Origin: JAPOUP01 sp965203255 | GTDB lineage: Bacteria; Pseudomonadota; Alphaproteobacteria; Rhodobacterales; Rhodobacteraceae | Assembly (NCBI GenBank): GCA_965203255.1 | Contig: OZ241882.1 | Span: 3,720,001 to 3,784,000 of the forward strand | Length of the DNA: 64,000 bases | Direction: 5' to 3' | Part shown: in pieces, positions 26,161 through 36,479 of the stretch | How positions within the stretch are numbered: position 1 is the first letter of the stretch | How the letters are laid out: every line of letters starts with the position of its first letter | The notes under the pieces: model-generated | Database searches by the model: none | What the model was told of the DNA's origin: nothing | What the model saw: the letters and a program-made list of their open reading frames with translations, nothing else | Translations under genes and position numbers: made by a program

Positions 26161-28451
26161 TCAATCCATCACACTTAAGTCCGTATCCTTTCCCTCCGTC
26201 CGGGTCCCGTCCCATTCCCGCATCGCCTGTATGGCGATGACGGGGTGGGACAGGAGCTTCACCCCTTCCCGGAGCTTCCGGGTGCCCGGCAGCGGCTGGC
26301 GCTTCGACGGATGGAATCCTGCCAGTCCGGCGGCCGTCACGGCGAAGCCCGCGATGGTCATGCCGGGCGGTCCGCGGGGAGCCCTGAACCCGTGGCGCCT
26401 GGCGAGCGCCGGGAGCGCCGGGACGTCCTGGAGCGTGACGTGCATGGTGGCCGGGCCGTCCGGCCTCTCCCGCGCCAGGAGCGGGAGGTCCCGGACCCGG
26501 AACGCGGTGATGGCGCCGGAGGCGAGGCGCCTGGGCGGGCCGTCGGCGGCGGCGGGGCGGCGGCCCTCCATCCGTGTCCCCTGCCTGAGCGCATGCAGGA
26601 AGCGCTCGATGCGCCAGCGCGGTCCGTACCAGCGCAGCACCTCGCGGGCTGTGCCGGGACCGGCCCCGCCGCTGCTGCCCGGCAGCATCCAGCGCGGCGG
26701 CGCGCACCTCTTCCTTCCCTTCGCCGTCGCCGGACGTCGGGGCGGGTTCCCCTCGCGGGCGGAGACGGCGACCATGCGGACGGGCGCGTCGCCGGCCCGG
26801 TCCTTCGGCGGCGGCAGGTCCACCTCCGCGCAGCGCATCGTCAGTTCCGCGGCGCCGCCCTTCCGGCGGTTCGGGCCGCCGCAGGCGGGGACCCCGGTCC
26901 TGCGCTCCGCGACCGGCTCCGTCCCCGGGACGCGCTCCCACAGGTCCGCGTCCCGGCCACCCGCCAGCACCACCCGGCGCCGCGGGCCCCTGCTGGCCCG
27001 CACCAGGATCTCCGCCCCCTCTCCCCCGCCCGCGGGAGCAGCTGCCGGAAGCCGCCCTCACGGTGGCGGACGTTCACCACCCCTGTGTCCGGGCAGGCGC
27101 CGGCGAGGCCCTGCGCCCGGTCCAGCCCGTCCACCCGGCGGACGCTGTCCTTTCCCCCGTCCTGCCTGAAGTCCGCGTCGGCCAGGAACGTCCCGAGGGG
27201 CCGTCCGACCGCGTCCGCCGCGATGCCGGAACGCGCCAGGAGGCCCGAGGCGCCCTTGCCGCCGCCGCCGGGGCCGTCCAGGCCCGAAGTCCCTGAAAGG
27301 CCGTCATGGTCCAGTGCCGTCGTGTCCTGCACCGCGGGCACGAACCGCTCGGCGCGGCACCGCCCGCCCGTCCGCTCGCAGTGCGGTTCCAGCATGCGCT
27401 CCATCGTCACCGCACCGTCCGGGAGCAGCCGGCAGGCCGCCGTCCGTTCCGCCCGCCCGGGAAAGACCGCCGGAAGGCGCTCCCCGGGCCGCCGGGTCCA
27501 GGCCGCGCCCATCGCCGCGGTCCGGCTCCTGACCCGACCGTCGGGGTGCGGGCTCCGGCCATGCTCCCGCCCGGCCCATCCGCCGGAACGGCACATCGTT
27601 CCGGACCAGCCGGGAACCCTCCCGGGCCCGCGGCACAGGGTGTCCCGCCAGCCTTCCGCGAGCGGCACGGGCCAGACCGCGCGGCGCGCGCCGGAGCGCC
27701 GCCCGGAGGCCAGCTCGGGACAGCGCCTGCATCCCGCCGCCCGATGGCTCAGGCCGGACCGGTCCGGCCCGGTGAAGGTCCGCCCCAGGACAGGGCGGAC
27801 GCCACAGGCCGCCTCCCAACCGTCCGCGACGCGCTCCGCCGCCATGCGCGGGGCCCGGGAGGCAAGCCCCTGGACACGGACGCCGGGAAGTGGGATGGAC
27901 CTGTTGCTGCGGACGACCCTGCCGATGTTGGCCAGGCGGGCATCCGCCGACCAGCCTATGACGCCGTCGCGGGGACCGGGCTGGACCCCCGCCGCCGGCA
28001 GGACGGTCCCGCCGGGGACGCCGTGCCGCTACGGGCGGACCCGGTACCGGACCTGCCCGCCCGGCGGACGCCGCCAGCCCTCCGGATGGTGCGTCCCGAC
28101 CATCGACTCCCGGCGGCGGCGGTCATCCGCGCCCGTCACCGGGTCGGGCGGCAGCGCACCGAGGTCCCGGAGCGCGCAGGCGACCGACCTGTCGGGAAAG
28201 TCCGGCGCGGGAGCCGCGCGCGGGCCGGGCTCCAGCGCCTCCGCCTCCGGCAGGCGGACGTCCAGCGCGTCCGCGGGCCTGGGCAGCAGCGCCCGCGCCG
28301 AAGCCAGGCAGCGCCGCCCGGAGGGACCGCGCCAGTCCTCGCGGTCGACCGGCCCGCGGGCCAGCGCGCTCCGCGTCAGCCCGCCGCCCCCGCAGGCCGT
28401 CGTGAACCAGTCCACCGTCTCTGACTGTATCTGCCGCATCCGAATCTGCAT
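26161..28451 (-). pseudogene. IS4/Tn5-like transposase copy A, multiple frameshifts
   Basis: Minus-strand remnants of an IS50-type transposase. VQDTTALDHDG gives the first catalytic Asp; YGPRWRIERFLHALRQG is the Y-R-E signature with the catalytic Glu. At the place where Tn5 has CDREAD this protein has VRHREGG, so the second Asp is His. At least two frameshifts (near 26850 and 27830) split it. It shares DGPPRRLASGA and STKRQPLPG-like stretches with the copy at 61326-63043. Long plus-strand frames here are GC-driven shadows. Confidence 0.75.
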
Positions 28452-28499
28452 GGCGGACTGATTCGCACGGAATCCAGTCTAGAGTCAAGCGTGAGTCAT

Positions 28500-28635
28500 T
28501 GATAGGTCCCGTGCCGCGAACGGTGGCAGCATGCTGGATGTGGTTGTTGGTGATGTGACGGTGCGTCTGGACGGTGCCGTTGAAGTCATGCGGCTGGCGC
28601 AGATCGTGCACGCTCTCAATGGCAGCCGGTCATGA
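28500..28635 (+). pseudogene. IS66 TnpA C-terminal remnant
   Basis: AANGGSMLDVVVGDVTVRLD then LAQIVHALNGSRS matches the end of IS66 TnpA. Its TGA overlaps the tnpB ATG (ATGA). The HTH-bearing N-terminus is absent. Confidence 0.6.
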
Positions 28636-28985
28636 TTTTTCCATCGGACCGGGTGCGGATCCTGGTTGCGACGCGGCCGGTTGATTTCCGTAAAGGGCAT
28701 GACGGCCTGGCTGCGCTGGTGCAGAACGAACTGCTCAAGGACCCCTTTGATGGTACGGTGTTTGTCTTCCGGTCGAAACGCTCTGACCGTCTCAAACTCG
28801 TCTACCGGGACGGTTCGGGCCTGGTGATGTCGTACAAACGCCTGGAGGCTCACGGCTTTGCCTGGCCGCCGGTCCGGGACGGTGTGATATCGCTGAGCGC
28901 GACGCAGTTCGAGACGTTATTTGCGGGTCTGGGCTGGCGCCGGGTCCAGGCGCTTGAGGTGCGCCGGTCCGTTGCGGCAGGTTGA
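28632..28985 (+). CDS. tnpB: IS66 accessory protein TnpB (Orf2)
   Basis: 117 residues, full length. MIFPSDRVRILVATRPVDFR, KGHDGLAALVQNELLKDPFD and FRSKRSDRLKLVYRDGSG are the standard IS66 Orf2 motifs. Required with TnpC for IS66 transposition; biochemical role unknown. Start overlaps the tnpA stop. Confidence 0.92.
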   Translation: MIFPSDRVRILVATRPVDFRKGHDGLAALVQNELLKDPFDGTVFVFRSKRSDRLKLVYRDGSGLVMSYKRLEAHGFAWPPVRDGVISLSATQFETLFAGLGWRRVQALEVRRSVAAG

Positions 28986-30398
28986 CTCAGCCGGATGATT
29001 TGCCGCAGACGCGGTGTCTTTGCCGGTTTATGTCCGTGTCATGAAAAATCCTGCGTCCATTGATCTGGCCAGCCTGACCCGCGCCCAGCGGGATGTGTTC
29101 GAAGCCCTGCAACTCAGGTGGCCGACCTTCAGGGTCATCTCACCGCTTCGCATGGGCAGGTGGTCAAGCGCCAGGAGGCGCTGCGCCATGCGCTGAGAGG
29201 CAAAAGCTCGGAGAAATTGCCCGAAAAGGCGCGCCAGCTTGCTTTCGAGGATCTGGAAGTTGCCATTGCGCAAACGGAAACGATGCAGACCGCAAACACC
29301 ACGCCGTCCGGCACACGGCGCGGTGACGGGGAAAACAAGAAGCCGGCGCAGCGCAACCTCGGCCATCTTCCCAGGGATCTGCCGCGCATAGAGCAGGTCA
29401 TCGAGCCGGAAAGCACCGAGTGTCCGTGTGGCTGCGGGCAGATGCACAGGATCGGTGAAGATCGCAGTGAACGGCTGGACATCATTCCCGCACAGGTTCG
29501 GGTTATCGTGACGGTGCGGCCCAAATATGCCTGCCGTTCCTGTGCCGAAGGCGTCACACAGGCCGCGGCGCCGGCCCGTATCGTCGAGGGCGGCCTGCCG
29601 AGTGAGGGGGCAATCGCTCATGTTCTGATTGCCAAATACGCTGACTTTCTGCCGCAGGGCCGGGTTCTGATGCGTTCCGGCCTCGACATCCATCGCTCCA
29701 CACTGGCGGGCTGGGTCGGCAAGGCCGCCTTTCACCTTGCTCCTGTGGTCGACCGGCTGGCGGACCATCTGAAAACCTCATCGAAGCTGTTCATGGATGA
29801 GACGACCGCACCGGTTCTCGACCCGGGGCGCGGCCAAACCAAAACCGGCTATCCGTGGGCGTTGGCGCGCGATGACCGGGCATGGGCCGGCAAGGAACCG
29901 CCGGGTGTTGTCTTCCATTATGCTCCCGGCCGCGGCGGCAAGCACGCCGAGAGACTGCTTGACGGTTTTGACGGCTATACCGGCTACAACCGTCTGGCCA
30001 GACCCACCCGAAAGGGCGGCAAACCGGTCCGTTTTGCATTCTGTTGGGCGCATAGTTGCAGGAAACTGCGCGAAATCTTCGACAGCGGCGGTTCACCAAT
30101 CGCAGCGGAAGGCCTGCACCGCATTGCCGAACTCTATGCCATCGAGAAAAAGATCCGCGCACACGCCGCAGAAATGCGATTGGCCGTTCGCAAGGCCCGC
30201 AGCGCGCCTCTGGTGACTGAATTCGGCAACAGCGCAAGCGCGTCTCGGCAAAGTCCCGCCTCGGCGAGAAGCCTGGCTAAATCGCCCGCCACTTTGACGC
30301 AATGCAGGTCTTCCTCGAGGACGGCCGCGTCGAAATGCACACCAACAATGTCGAGAATCTGATCAGACCGCTCGTCTTGAACAGAAAAAATGGGGGAT

Positions 30399-31903
30399 GA
30401 GCCTGTTGCAGAACTTCCCGATCAAGCGGTTTTTTTCCTGAAAACGGGCACTTTTTCTGATGGCTGGCCTGGATATGGAGCCGTCCCTCTGGTATGAAGC
30501 AGGTACCAAAACCACAACATGCAGGGAGACGGCTCCATGTCCCTACGTTCGCGTCTATCAGATGCCTGGCGGCACTTTCAAGGGGAACTTTTTCCCTCCC
30601 TCGCCGGGGAGGTCGGCCCACTGGGCGTGAGGCACACCAAATTCATCGCCGTCCTGGACATGGTGGAGGTGGAGAGGCACGTCCACTACAGCCACCGGGG
30701 CGTCGGCAACCCGCCCGCGGACCGCAGGGCGCTGGCTCGGGCCTTCGTCGCGAAGGCGGTGTGGGACATGCCGACCACGGTGGTCCTGATCGACCGGCTG
30801 CTTTACGACCCGACGCTGCGCAGGCCGGTCGGCTGGTCCCGCGTGTCGGAGGTTCCCAGCGAACCGGCGTTCTCCCGCGCCTTCGCCTGGTTCGCGGAGA
30901 CCCGTCTGCCGGAGCGGATGCACGAGGCGCTGGTCCGCTCCGCGTACGCCGGCTCGGTCGTCGGGCACATATCGCGGGACTCCACGGCGATCGTCGGGCG
31001 GGAGAGGCCGGCGCCGAAGCCGAGGCCGCAGGAGCGGCCGAAGCGAAAGCGCGGACGCCCGAAAAAGGGGGAGGAGAGGCCGAAGGAGCCGACCCGGCTG
31101 GAGCGGCAGCTGCGGGACGGGATGACCGCCGCGGAGATGGCCGGCGGGCTGCCGAAGGCCTGCGACACCGGCACGAAGCGCAACTCGAAGGGGTACAAAG
31201 AGAGCTGGAGGGGGTACAAGCTGCATATCGACGCCGCCGATGGCGACGTCCCCATCAGCTGCATCCTGACCTCCGCTTCGCTGCACGACAGCCAGGCCGC
31301 CATCCCGCTGTCGAAGATGACGGCGCTGCGGGTGGACCACTGTTACGAACTGATGGACGCGGCCTACGATTCCCTGGAGATCGGGTTCCACGCCTACCTG
31401 ACGGGGCGCGTGGCGATCACCGACACCAACCCCCGCCGCGACGCGGCCCTGAAGGAGCGCCTCGCCAGGGAGGCTCTGGCGCAGCGGAAGGCGGGCCACA
31501 TCCGCCATGACCGCGTCCGCTACCGGCAGCGCTCCAGCGTGGAGCGGGTGAACTCCGCCCTGAAGGACTCCTACGGCGCCCGGCATGTCCGTGTCCGTGG
31601 GCACGCCAAGGTGGCCTGCCACCTTTTCTTCGGCGTGCTGGCCCTGACGGTGGAACAGCTGATGCGGCTCACCATCTGACACCGCCGGCCCAGGCAGCGC
31701 CGGACGCCTCGGACGCCGCCCCGGAGGGGACGGCGCGGCCAGCCGTGTGCGGATGGCGTCCCTGAAGCCAACAACTGCGACATTCCGCCACACTTCGACC
31801 TATGGGAACGCCCAGGGCACCCGCCGGAACCGGTGACGGGACCCTGCCGGAACCGAAAGGCTGGCCGCGGCCGCCCGAACCGCAATAATTGTGCAAGAGG
31901 CTC
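30399..31903 (+). mobile_element. IS1182-like element copy 1
   Basis: 1505 bases. Ends begin GAGCCTGTTGCA (left) and, reversed, GAGCCTCTTGCA (right). A 4-base duplication GGAT flanks it (30395-30398, 31904-31907). The second copy is at 56688-58181. Confidence 0.8.
30537..31679 (+). CDS. DDE transposase (IS5/IS1182-like, DUF772 type)
   Basis: 380 residues, uninterrupted from ATG 30537. N-terminal helical domain, then GHISRDSTAIVGRERP (first Asp), a basic Pro/Lys linker, GYKLHIDAADGDVPISC and SASLHDSQAAIP (DDE core), YDSLEIG and RQRSSVERVNSALKDSYG with the Glu, ending HLFFGVLALTVEQLMRL. All acidic residues present, so possibly active. The exact IS family label is tentative; 4-base target duplication fits IS1182. 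Confidence 0.88.
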   Translation: MSLRSRLSDAWRHFQGELFPSLAGEVGPLGVRHTKFIAVLDMVEVERHVHYSHRGVGNPPADRRALARAFVAKAVWDMPTTVVLIDRLLYDPTLRRPVGWSRVSEVPSEPAFSRAFAWFAETRLPERMHEALVRSAYAGSVVGHISRDSTAIVGRERPAPKPRPQERPKRKRGRPKKGEERPKEPTRLERQLRDGMTAAEMAGGLPKACDTGTKRNSKGYKESWRGYKLHIDAADGDVPISCILTSASLHDSQAAIPLSKMTALRVDHCYELMDAAYDSLEIGFHAYLTGRVAITDTNPRRDAALKERLAREALAQRKAGHIRHDRVRYRQRSSVERVNSALKDSYGARHVRVRGHAKVACHLFFGVLALTVEQLMRLTI

Positions 31904-32250
31904 GGATTATATACTTAACTGAACACGCAACAAATTATGGTAATAATGACAGTTTTGAACAACAACACGTTGTATTCAATTTGGTTAAGTATATAATCCC
32001 CAAAAAATGCGCTGTTCGCGGGTCATGACGAGGGCGGTGTCGCCTGGGGACGTGTGGCTTCGCTGATTGCAACCTGCAGGCTCAATGACGTCGAGCCCTT
32101 TGCATACCTCAAGGCGACACTCGAAGCCATTGCTGGAGGTCACCCGTAGAGCCAGCTCGACGAATTGATGCCCTGGAACTTCCAGAAAATCTGGTCGTCA
32201 ACCCCTGATCACAGTGGGGCGCTCGCAACGCTCTGATGTCTGCTGTCAAG

Positions 32251-33922
32251 GGGTGCGGCCCAGATTTTTGCGGTCATGCCGCCGCCCGCCAATGAAAGAA
32301 GTCCGGGATCCGGCCGTTCATCCAGCAGCATCGAAGGGCCATGACAGCGTTCGCGCCGCTGACAGACCAGCGGCTGCCGCTCTTTTTCAGACGGTCAGCC
32401 ACAACGGTTCCGCATCCGCCCTCGACAAGTCCGCTGCCGCACGGAATGCCCCGCCGCCGGCATTCGCCGCAACGCATCCGATGCGGATCGGGCCTGCAGC
32501 AATTGACGAACGCCCGGACCGCCGGGCAGTCATCCCCGAACGGAGCGGGCTCATTGACGGCCAGGGCGGCGCCGCCGGCCATGATCATCGCTTTCAGCCG
32601 GCCGAAGGCGCTCCTGCGCGGCGCGGCGTCCGGGATCATCTCCTTCAGCGCGTCCTGAAGCTTCTCAAGGACATGGAAAAGACCGGGAACGAAAGCCATC
32701 TTCACTCCCGCGAAAATCCGGCGCATCGAATTTTCGATCCATTTCGCTCCGTCGGAGAGGAACACCGCCTCGCCGGCGTCAAGCGCGCCGCGCCGCCTCG
32801 CGCCGGAGGCGGGCCTCGAAGTCCGACATCCCGCCGCCGGCCCCGGCCTCCGCGCTGTCGGTCACGCAGGACTGCGTGATGCTGCCCGCGACGGCCCTGA
32901 CCTTTCCGTTCCGGCCGCGGGCGGCTTCGCAGATGCGCAGCAGCTTCGCTTCGCGCGTATTCGCTGTCCCGTCCTCCTGCCTGCCGGCCCGCCCTTCGAG
33001 TTCCGCGCGGCGCATCGGAACCCCCGTGCCGTCGGCGGCGATCACCGGCAGGAGAAGAGGCCGCTCCGCTTCCGGCACATCCTTCCGTTCAAAACCAACG
33101 ACTTCCGCGCCTGTAGCGCGCGTCAGGCGGTCAAAGCGCGAACGGCTTGTCCCGGTTCCCGACAGCTCCTCCAGGAGCGCGGAACCCCGGCGGCTGCCCG
33201 CCTCCGCCGCCGCGGCCATCACCATCCGCTCGCCGCCCGGCGTGATCGAACGGCCCTCAAGCTTCAGCCAGGCATCCAAAGGAAAGAGTCCCTTGCCGCA
33301 CTTGACGCAGCGGCAACAGCTGCGCTCGACCGTCACCGCGCCGGGCCGGGTCGTGAAAGTCTTCGGAAACTTCGAGCCGCGGCGCTTCATCCGGCCCCCG
33401 CATTCCGGGCAGGGCGGCGGATCAAGCCCGTCATCCCTCCCCTCGAACAGCCGCCTGCAGGCATCGGCGCCCGCCGACAGCGCCCGCTCCCGCAGCGCGG
33501 TCCCGACAGCGTCAGGATCAGGCCCCTGAACCGACAGCTCCGCCGCCAGGGACGGCACAACGCCGCCGAACAGATCCCGCGCCGGCAGAGCCCCGGCGGC
33601 AGCGCACCTCGCCGTCTTCAATACGGTACTCGAGGAAACCGTCCCCGTCCCTGCGGATCATCGGCCCGTGCCGGGCCGCCTCCTCCGCCGTCAGGCTCCG
33701 CAGATACGCCGCCGTCTCCGGATGCCTGAACCGCCCGTCTTCATCTTTGCCGCTCATCAGCCTTCCCCGCCTGTACGCTCCGTTTCCGGGACGCGGCCGT
33801 GTCTCCGCACTTCGCCCGCCCTCGGCTTCGATCAGAGCATAACACTGAAACCGAACGGAAACCACCCGGAACAGAAAACAGGCAAGCTCAGATCAAAATT
33901 CGCAAAAATCTGGGCCGCACCC
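32251..33922 (-). mobile_element. ISKra4-family element copy 1
   Basis: 1672 bases. Both ends carry GGGTGCGGCCCAGATTTTTG as inverted repeat. Target duplication GCTGTCAAG, 9 bases (32242-32250, 33923-33931). Encoded proteins are identical to those of the copy at 51880-53551. Confidence 0.88.
32274..33757 (-). CDS. ISKra4 transposase in three overlapping frames
   Basis: Begins MSGKDEDGRFRHPETAAYL (ATG 33757), passes to a second frame near 33600 (AAGALPARDLFGGVVPSLAA) and to a third near 32780 (LDAGEAVFLSDGAKWI). The zinc-ribbon CPECGGRMKRRG leads to VIAADGTGVPM (Asp), FLSDGAKWI (Asp) and CGSGLVEGGCGTVVADRLK (Glu). The third frame runs to about 32274. Both window copies have the same frame changes; they are either inherited frameshifts or programmed frameshifting. 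Confidence 0.75.
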
Positions 33923-33931
33923 GCTGTCAAG

Positions 33932-34204
33932 GTTTGGCACGTCGAATATCGGCCGATCCAAAACAAGGAGGAGATCGGCTGTTCATGATGTTGATCGCGC
34001 ATGGGTGGAGGCGGAATAGAAGGACGTCGGTGATCAAGCTCTGATGCGCGGGCTGGCTACCGCATTTCCGATTGTGCGTCCGGGGCTGTTCCTGTCTTAC
34101 TGCGGGCGTCGGCCAGTTGCCGGCCACAAAGCATTGACGGACATTCCCCTGCCGTGGTCCCGCCTCCGCCCATGCGCGAGTTTCGTGTCGCCACAAGGGC
34201 GAGA
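33932..34204. other. non-coding tail of IS66 and right part of IS110/IS1111
   Basis: No gene. The left ~50 bases resume IS66 sequence after the ISKra4 duplication; the rest is the 3' non-coding part of the next element, the place where IS1111-group elements keep their guide RNA. Confidence 0.4.
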
Positions 34205-35314
34205 TCAGCTTGCGTGCGCCTCCCTGGCAACGACCCACATGAAACCGGCCAGTTCGCGGGCGGTCGCAGTGCAGACCACCGTTGGCCGCTTGCCGCGTCC
34301 ACTCAGCGTACGGTACCGGGCCGTCAAACGGCTCTGCGCCTTCCATGCGATCTCGCGCACGCGCGGTGACGCCTGCTCCAGTCTGTACAGCTTCTTTATC
34401 CCGACTCTGGGTGGATGCCGATAGGCCCAGGCGCTCTCGACCAGCATTTGGCGCACCCGGCCATTTCCTGTCTTGGTGATGCCGCCGCGTCTGATTGTGG
34501 CGCCGGTCGAGCGCTCATCGGGAACGAGGCCGAGATATCCCATGAGCTGGCGCGGTCTTTCGAACCGGCTCACGTCGCCGACTTCTGTGACGAATGTCAC
34601 AGCGACGATCAGGTCCACGCCACGCAAAGTCCGGAGCGCTCGCACGACCGGTGCCAATGACCAGGCCGGAACGAACTCCTCGATGGCGCGCTCCAGCCGT
34701 TCAACTCGCTCTTTGGAAATGCGGACTGCTTCAACCATTTCCTGGAGCGCAATCTGATGTGCCGGGTGATCGAACGTCTGTTCCTGCAACCAGCGCAGAT
34801 AACGCATTGTCCAGCCTTTCTTGCGCGGATAGATGCGGCCGTGCTTGAGCATGAAGGCGCTCACCTGCTGGCGATGGACCCGCAGTGTCTCGACCGCTGC
34901 TGCCCGGGTGCGGACGAGATCCCGCATTGCCTCGTGGCCTGCATCGGGAACCCACACCGCTGTAAGCTCGCCGGCGCGCAAAAGCCGAGCGAGCGAGAGA
35001 GCGTCCCGGCGGTTCGTCTTCACCCGATCGCCAGGCTTCCTTGGGATCAGCGACGGGGCGACGACCGCACATTCATGCCCGAGCGAACGGATAAGTCGAT
35101 AGAGCCCATAGCCTGTCGGCCCGGCCTCATAGCAGAAATGCAGCCGATCAAATCTGTCGGCGACCCGCTGAATGACCCGGCGCATGCTTGCGGCACAAGC
35201 GTCGACTTCTCCGAAGAAGCGAACTTCTCCTTCACGGCCCGCATCGGCAATTGCGATGGCGTTTCTCAATTTGGCAACATTGATCCCGACAAATGCTTCT
35301 CTATAATCTGCCAC
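34205..35314 (-). CDS. IS110/IS1111-family transposase, first Asp changed
   Basis: About 369 residues from GTG 35314 (VADYREAFVG); the longer frame to 35410 is leader. CYEAGPTGYGLYRLI holds the Glu, KTNRRDALSLARLL the second Asp region, and TLRGVDLIVAVTFVTEVGD with YLGLVPDERSTG forms the Tnp20 domain. The first motif reads GINVAK where active relatives have GIDVAK, so the leading catalytic Asp is Asn. Otherwise full length with no frameshift. Confidence 0.85.
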   Translation of the reverse strand: MADYREAFVGINVAKLRNAIAIADAGREGEVRFFGEVDACAASMRRVIQRVADRFDRLHFCYEAGPTGYGLYRLIRSLGHECAVVAPSLIPRKPGDRVKTNRRDALSLARLLRAGELTAVWVPDAGHEAMRDLVRTRAAAVETLRVHRQQVSAFMLKHGRIYPRKKGWTMRYLRWLQEQTFDHPAHQIALQEMVEAVRISKERVERLERAIEEFVPAWSLAPVVRALRTLRGVDLIVAVTFVTEVGDVSRFERPRQLMGYLGLVPDERSTGATIRRGGITKTGNGRVRQMLVESAWAYRHPPRVGIKKLYRLEQASPRVREIAWKAQSRLTARYRTLSGRGKRPTVVCTATARELAGFMWVVAREAHAS

Positions 35315-35437
35315 GGTTCGTCCTCCTGTATTGACGAGCGGCTCGGCCCATCCAAGCAACCCTCGGACCCACATTGTAGGGCGAGCCACCTCACCAGCCG
35401 AAGCAGACATACGGTCTTACAAAACAACAAAAAAGCC

Positions 35438-35457
35438 GGCACCGATTCATCGGTGCC
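35438..35457 (-). terminator. Rho-independent terminator
   Basis: GGCACCGAT and ATCGGTGCC form a perfect 9-bp stem with a 2-base loop. On the minus strand it is followed by GGCTTTTTTG, a T-run, so it would end transcription coming from higBA. Confidence 0.65.
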
Positions 35458-35574
35458 GACCATCTCATTTGCATCCGGGGGCGTTACCCGTATGGGACGA
35501 AACAGCTCCCTTTTTTGGGGCTGGTTCGGTGGAGCTCAGCGAGGCTTGCCGAGCTTAGCGCAATAGCACGCGGG

Positions 35575-35594
35575 CCCTCACCCTTAGGTGAGGG
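35575..35594. terminator. 8-bp hairpin downstream of higA
   Basis: CCCTCACC and GGTGAGGG with loop CTTA, 14 bases beyond the higA stop. No T-run follows, so weak as a terminator. Confidence 0.35.
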
Positions 35595-35607
35595 TGATGC
35601 CCGTCAC

Positions 35608-35901
35608 TTAAGCCGTAACAAACGTCTCGACATCAATCTCATCGGATCGCTCACGCATCGTGTAAGCGTCATAGCGGGCCTGCATCCGCAAAAGCGTGTC
35701 CATCTTCGGCCCGAAGGCTTTTTCTATTCGTAAGGCCATTTCAGGGGACAGAGAGGCTTTTTCATTCAGGAGATTGGAGAGAGCCGGACGGCCTACGCCC
35801 AGCACCTTGGCGGCATCTGTTACCGACATATCATCGGGCAAGACAGAGCGCTTGATAAAGCATCCCGGATGGGACGGTTTCATATTGATTTTGACGGCCA
35901 T
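35608..35901 (-). CDS. higA: HigA-family antitoxin
   Basis: 97 residues. MKPSHPGCFIKRSVLPDDMS and TDAAKVLGVGRPALSNLLNE contain the XRE helix-turn-helix, followed by SLSPEMALRIEKAFG and a C-terminal helix. Neutralises HigB and represses the operon. Starts 39 bases after the higB stop. GC is lower than in neighbouring IS DNA, suggesting transfer. Intact. Confidence 0.88.
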   Translation of the reverse strand: MAVKINMKPSHPGCFIKRSVLPDDMSVTDAAKVLGVGRPALSNLLNEKASLSPEMALRIEKAFGPKMDTLLRMQARYDAYTMRERSDEIDVETFVTA

Positions 35902-35940
35902 ATCTTCTGCTCCCTAACGGTCAAATCGATGATCGCGCCT

Positions 35941-36231
35941 CTAATGGTAATCTTCAAACTCAACATCATAGAGTTCGTTCTCATCGGCATCATGCTTGAA
36001 GGTGATGCGCCAATTGGCACTGACATGAAGGCTGTATGTCCCTTCGCGGTCACCTGTGAGCAGATGCGGTTTATATTTTCGAAGATCGAACACCTCTGAG
36101 ATATCCTCTATCTCGATCAGGAAGCTCATAATGTCCCGGATCTTGGGCACGTAATCCGCTTGCAGACCTTTGGCTGTGTTTTTCTCAACGAGACCACGCA
36201 GCCCTTTGTGGCGAATGTTTCGAATCTCCAT
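35941..36231 (-). CDS. higB: HigB-family toxin
   Basis: 96 residues, RelE-fold ribosome-dependent mRNA nuclease. RHKGLRGLVEKNTAKGL near the start, YSLHVSANWRITFKHD with the catalytic Arg region and the terminal YDVEFEDYH are diagnostic. Toxin-first order with higA is typical of higBA. Intact, unlike the relics at 21.9 kb. Confidence 0.9.
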   Translation of the reverse strand: MEIRNIRHKGLRGLVEKNTAKGLQADYVPKIRDIMSFLIEIEDISEVFDLRKYKPHLLTGDREGTYSLHVSANWRITFKHDADENELYDVEFEDYH

Positions 36232-36250
36232 GTTTCATCGTACCATAATC

Positions 36251-36274
36251 GTATCGTGTAGCGCAACACAATAC
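36251..36274. promoter_or_regulatory. higBA operator palindrome
   Basis: GTATCGTGT-6-ACACAATAC, 9-base arms with one mismatch, 20 bases upstream of the higB ATG. Position fits autorepression by HigA. Confidence 0.55.
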
Positions 36275-36479
36275 ATTCTATCAGAGCAGTGAAGCAGTCT
36301 GCTGTTTGTTGGGCCAAGCCAGGGAATCTGTGGCCTCACCATCAAAGCTGAACCATGCGAAAGCGTGCGTTTTGGTTTTGATCCAGCCTGCGCGCTGATC
36401 ATTGTCAAAACGTGGTGAGGGAAGACCGGTTGCTGATTTTCAGTTGCGTCGACATGGGGCAAATTGCAATATAGCTAAA

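Larger units (their letters stand above)
30393..32001. mobile_element. AT-rich MITE, split by an IS1182-like element
   Basis: Perfect 18-base terminal inverted repeat: left arm GGGGAT (30393-30398) continued by TATATACTTAAC (31908-31919), right arm 31984-32001. Target duplication AAAAAATG at 30385-30392 and 32002-32009. Without the insert it is 100 bases, AT-rich and non-coding. Its parent family is unknown. Confidence 0.85.
29041..32240 (+). pseudogene. tnpC: IS66 TnpC transposase, frameshifted and interrupted
   Basis: Starts MKNPASIDLASLTRAQRDVF (ATG 29041), changes frame near 29115, then has the zinc ribbon (CPCGCGQMHR), KLFMDETTAPVLDPGRG with the first Asp, and CWAHSCRKL. Another frame change near 30240 precedes HTNNVENLIRPLVLNRKN. 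The coding sequence resumes after the insertion block at 32005 as ALFAGHDEGG, reaches an amber stop at 32147-32149 and continues SQLDELMPWNFQ, the usual IS66 end. Confidence 0.8.
28490..33980 (+). mobile_element. IS66-family element with nested insertions (approximate ends)
   Basis: Contains tnpA tail, tnpB, and a tnpC interrupted by a MITE (30393-32001) that carries an IS1182-like element (30399-31903), and an ISKra4 (32251-33922) near the right end. The left limit is set by the first tnpA codons after the IS4-like sequence; the right terminus was not identified. Confidence 0.6.

Noticed and set aside
26245..28461. 738-codon plus-strand frame
   Set aside because: Composition-driven shadow of the minus-strand IS4/Tn5-like transposase, which carries the recognisable motifs.
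30494..31510. 338-codon overlapping plus-strand frame
   Set aside because: Alternative frame of the IS1182-like transposase; the 380-residue frame has the DDE motifs.
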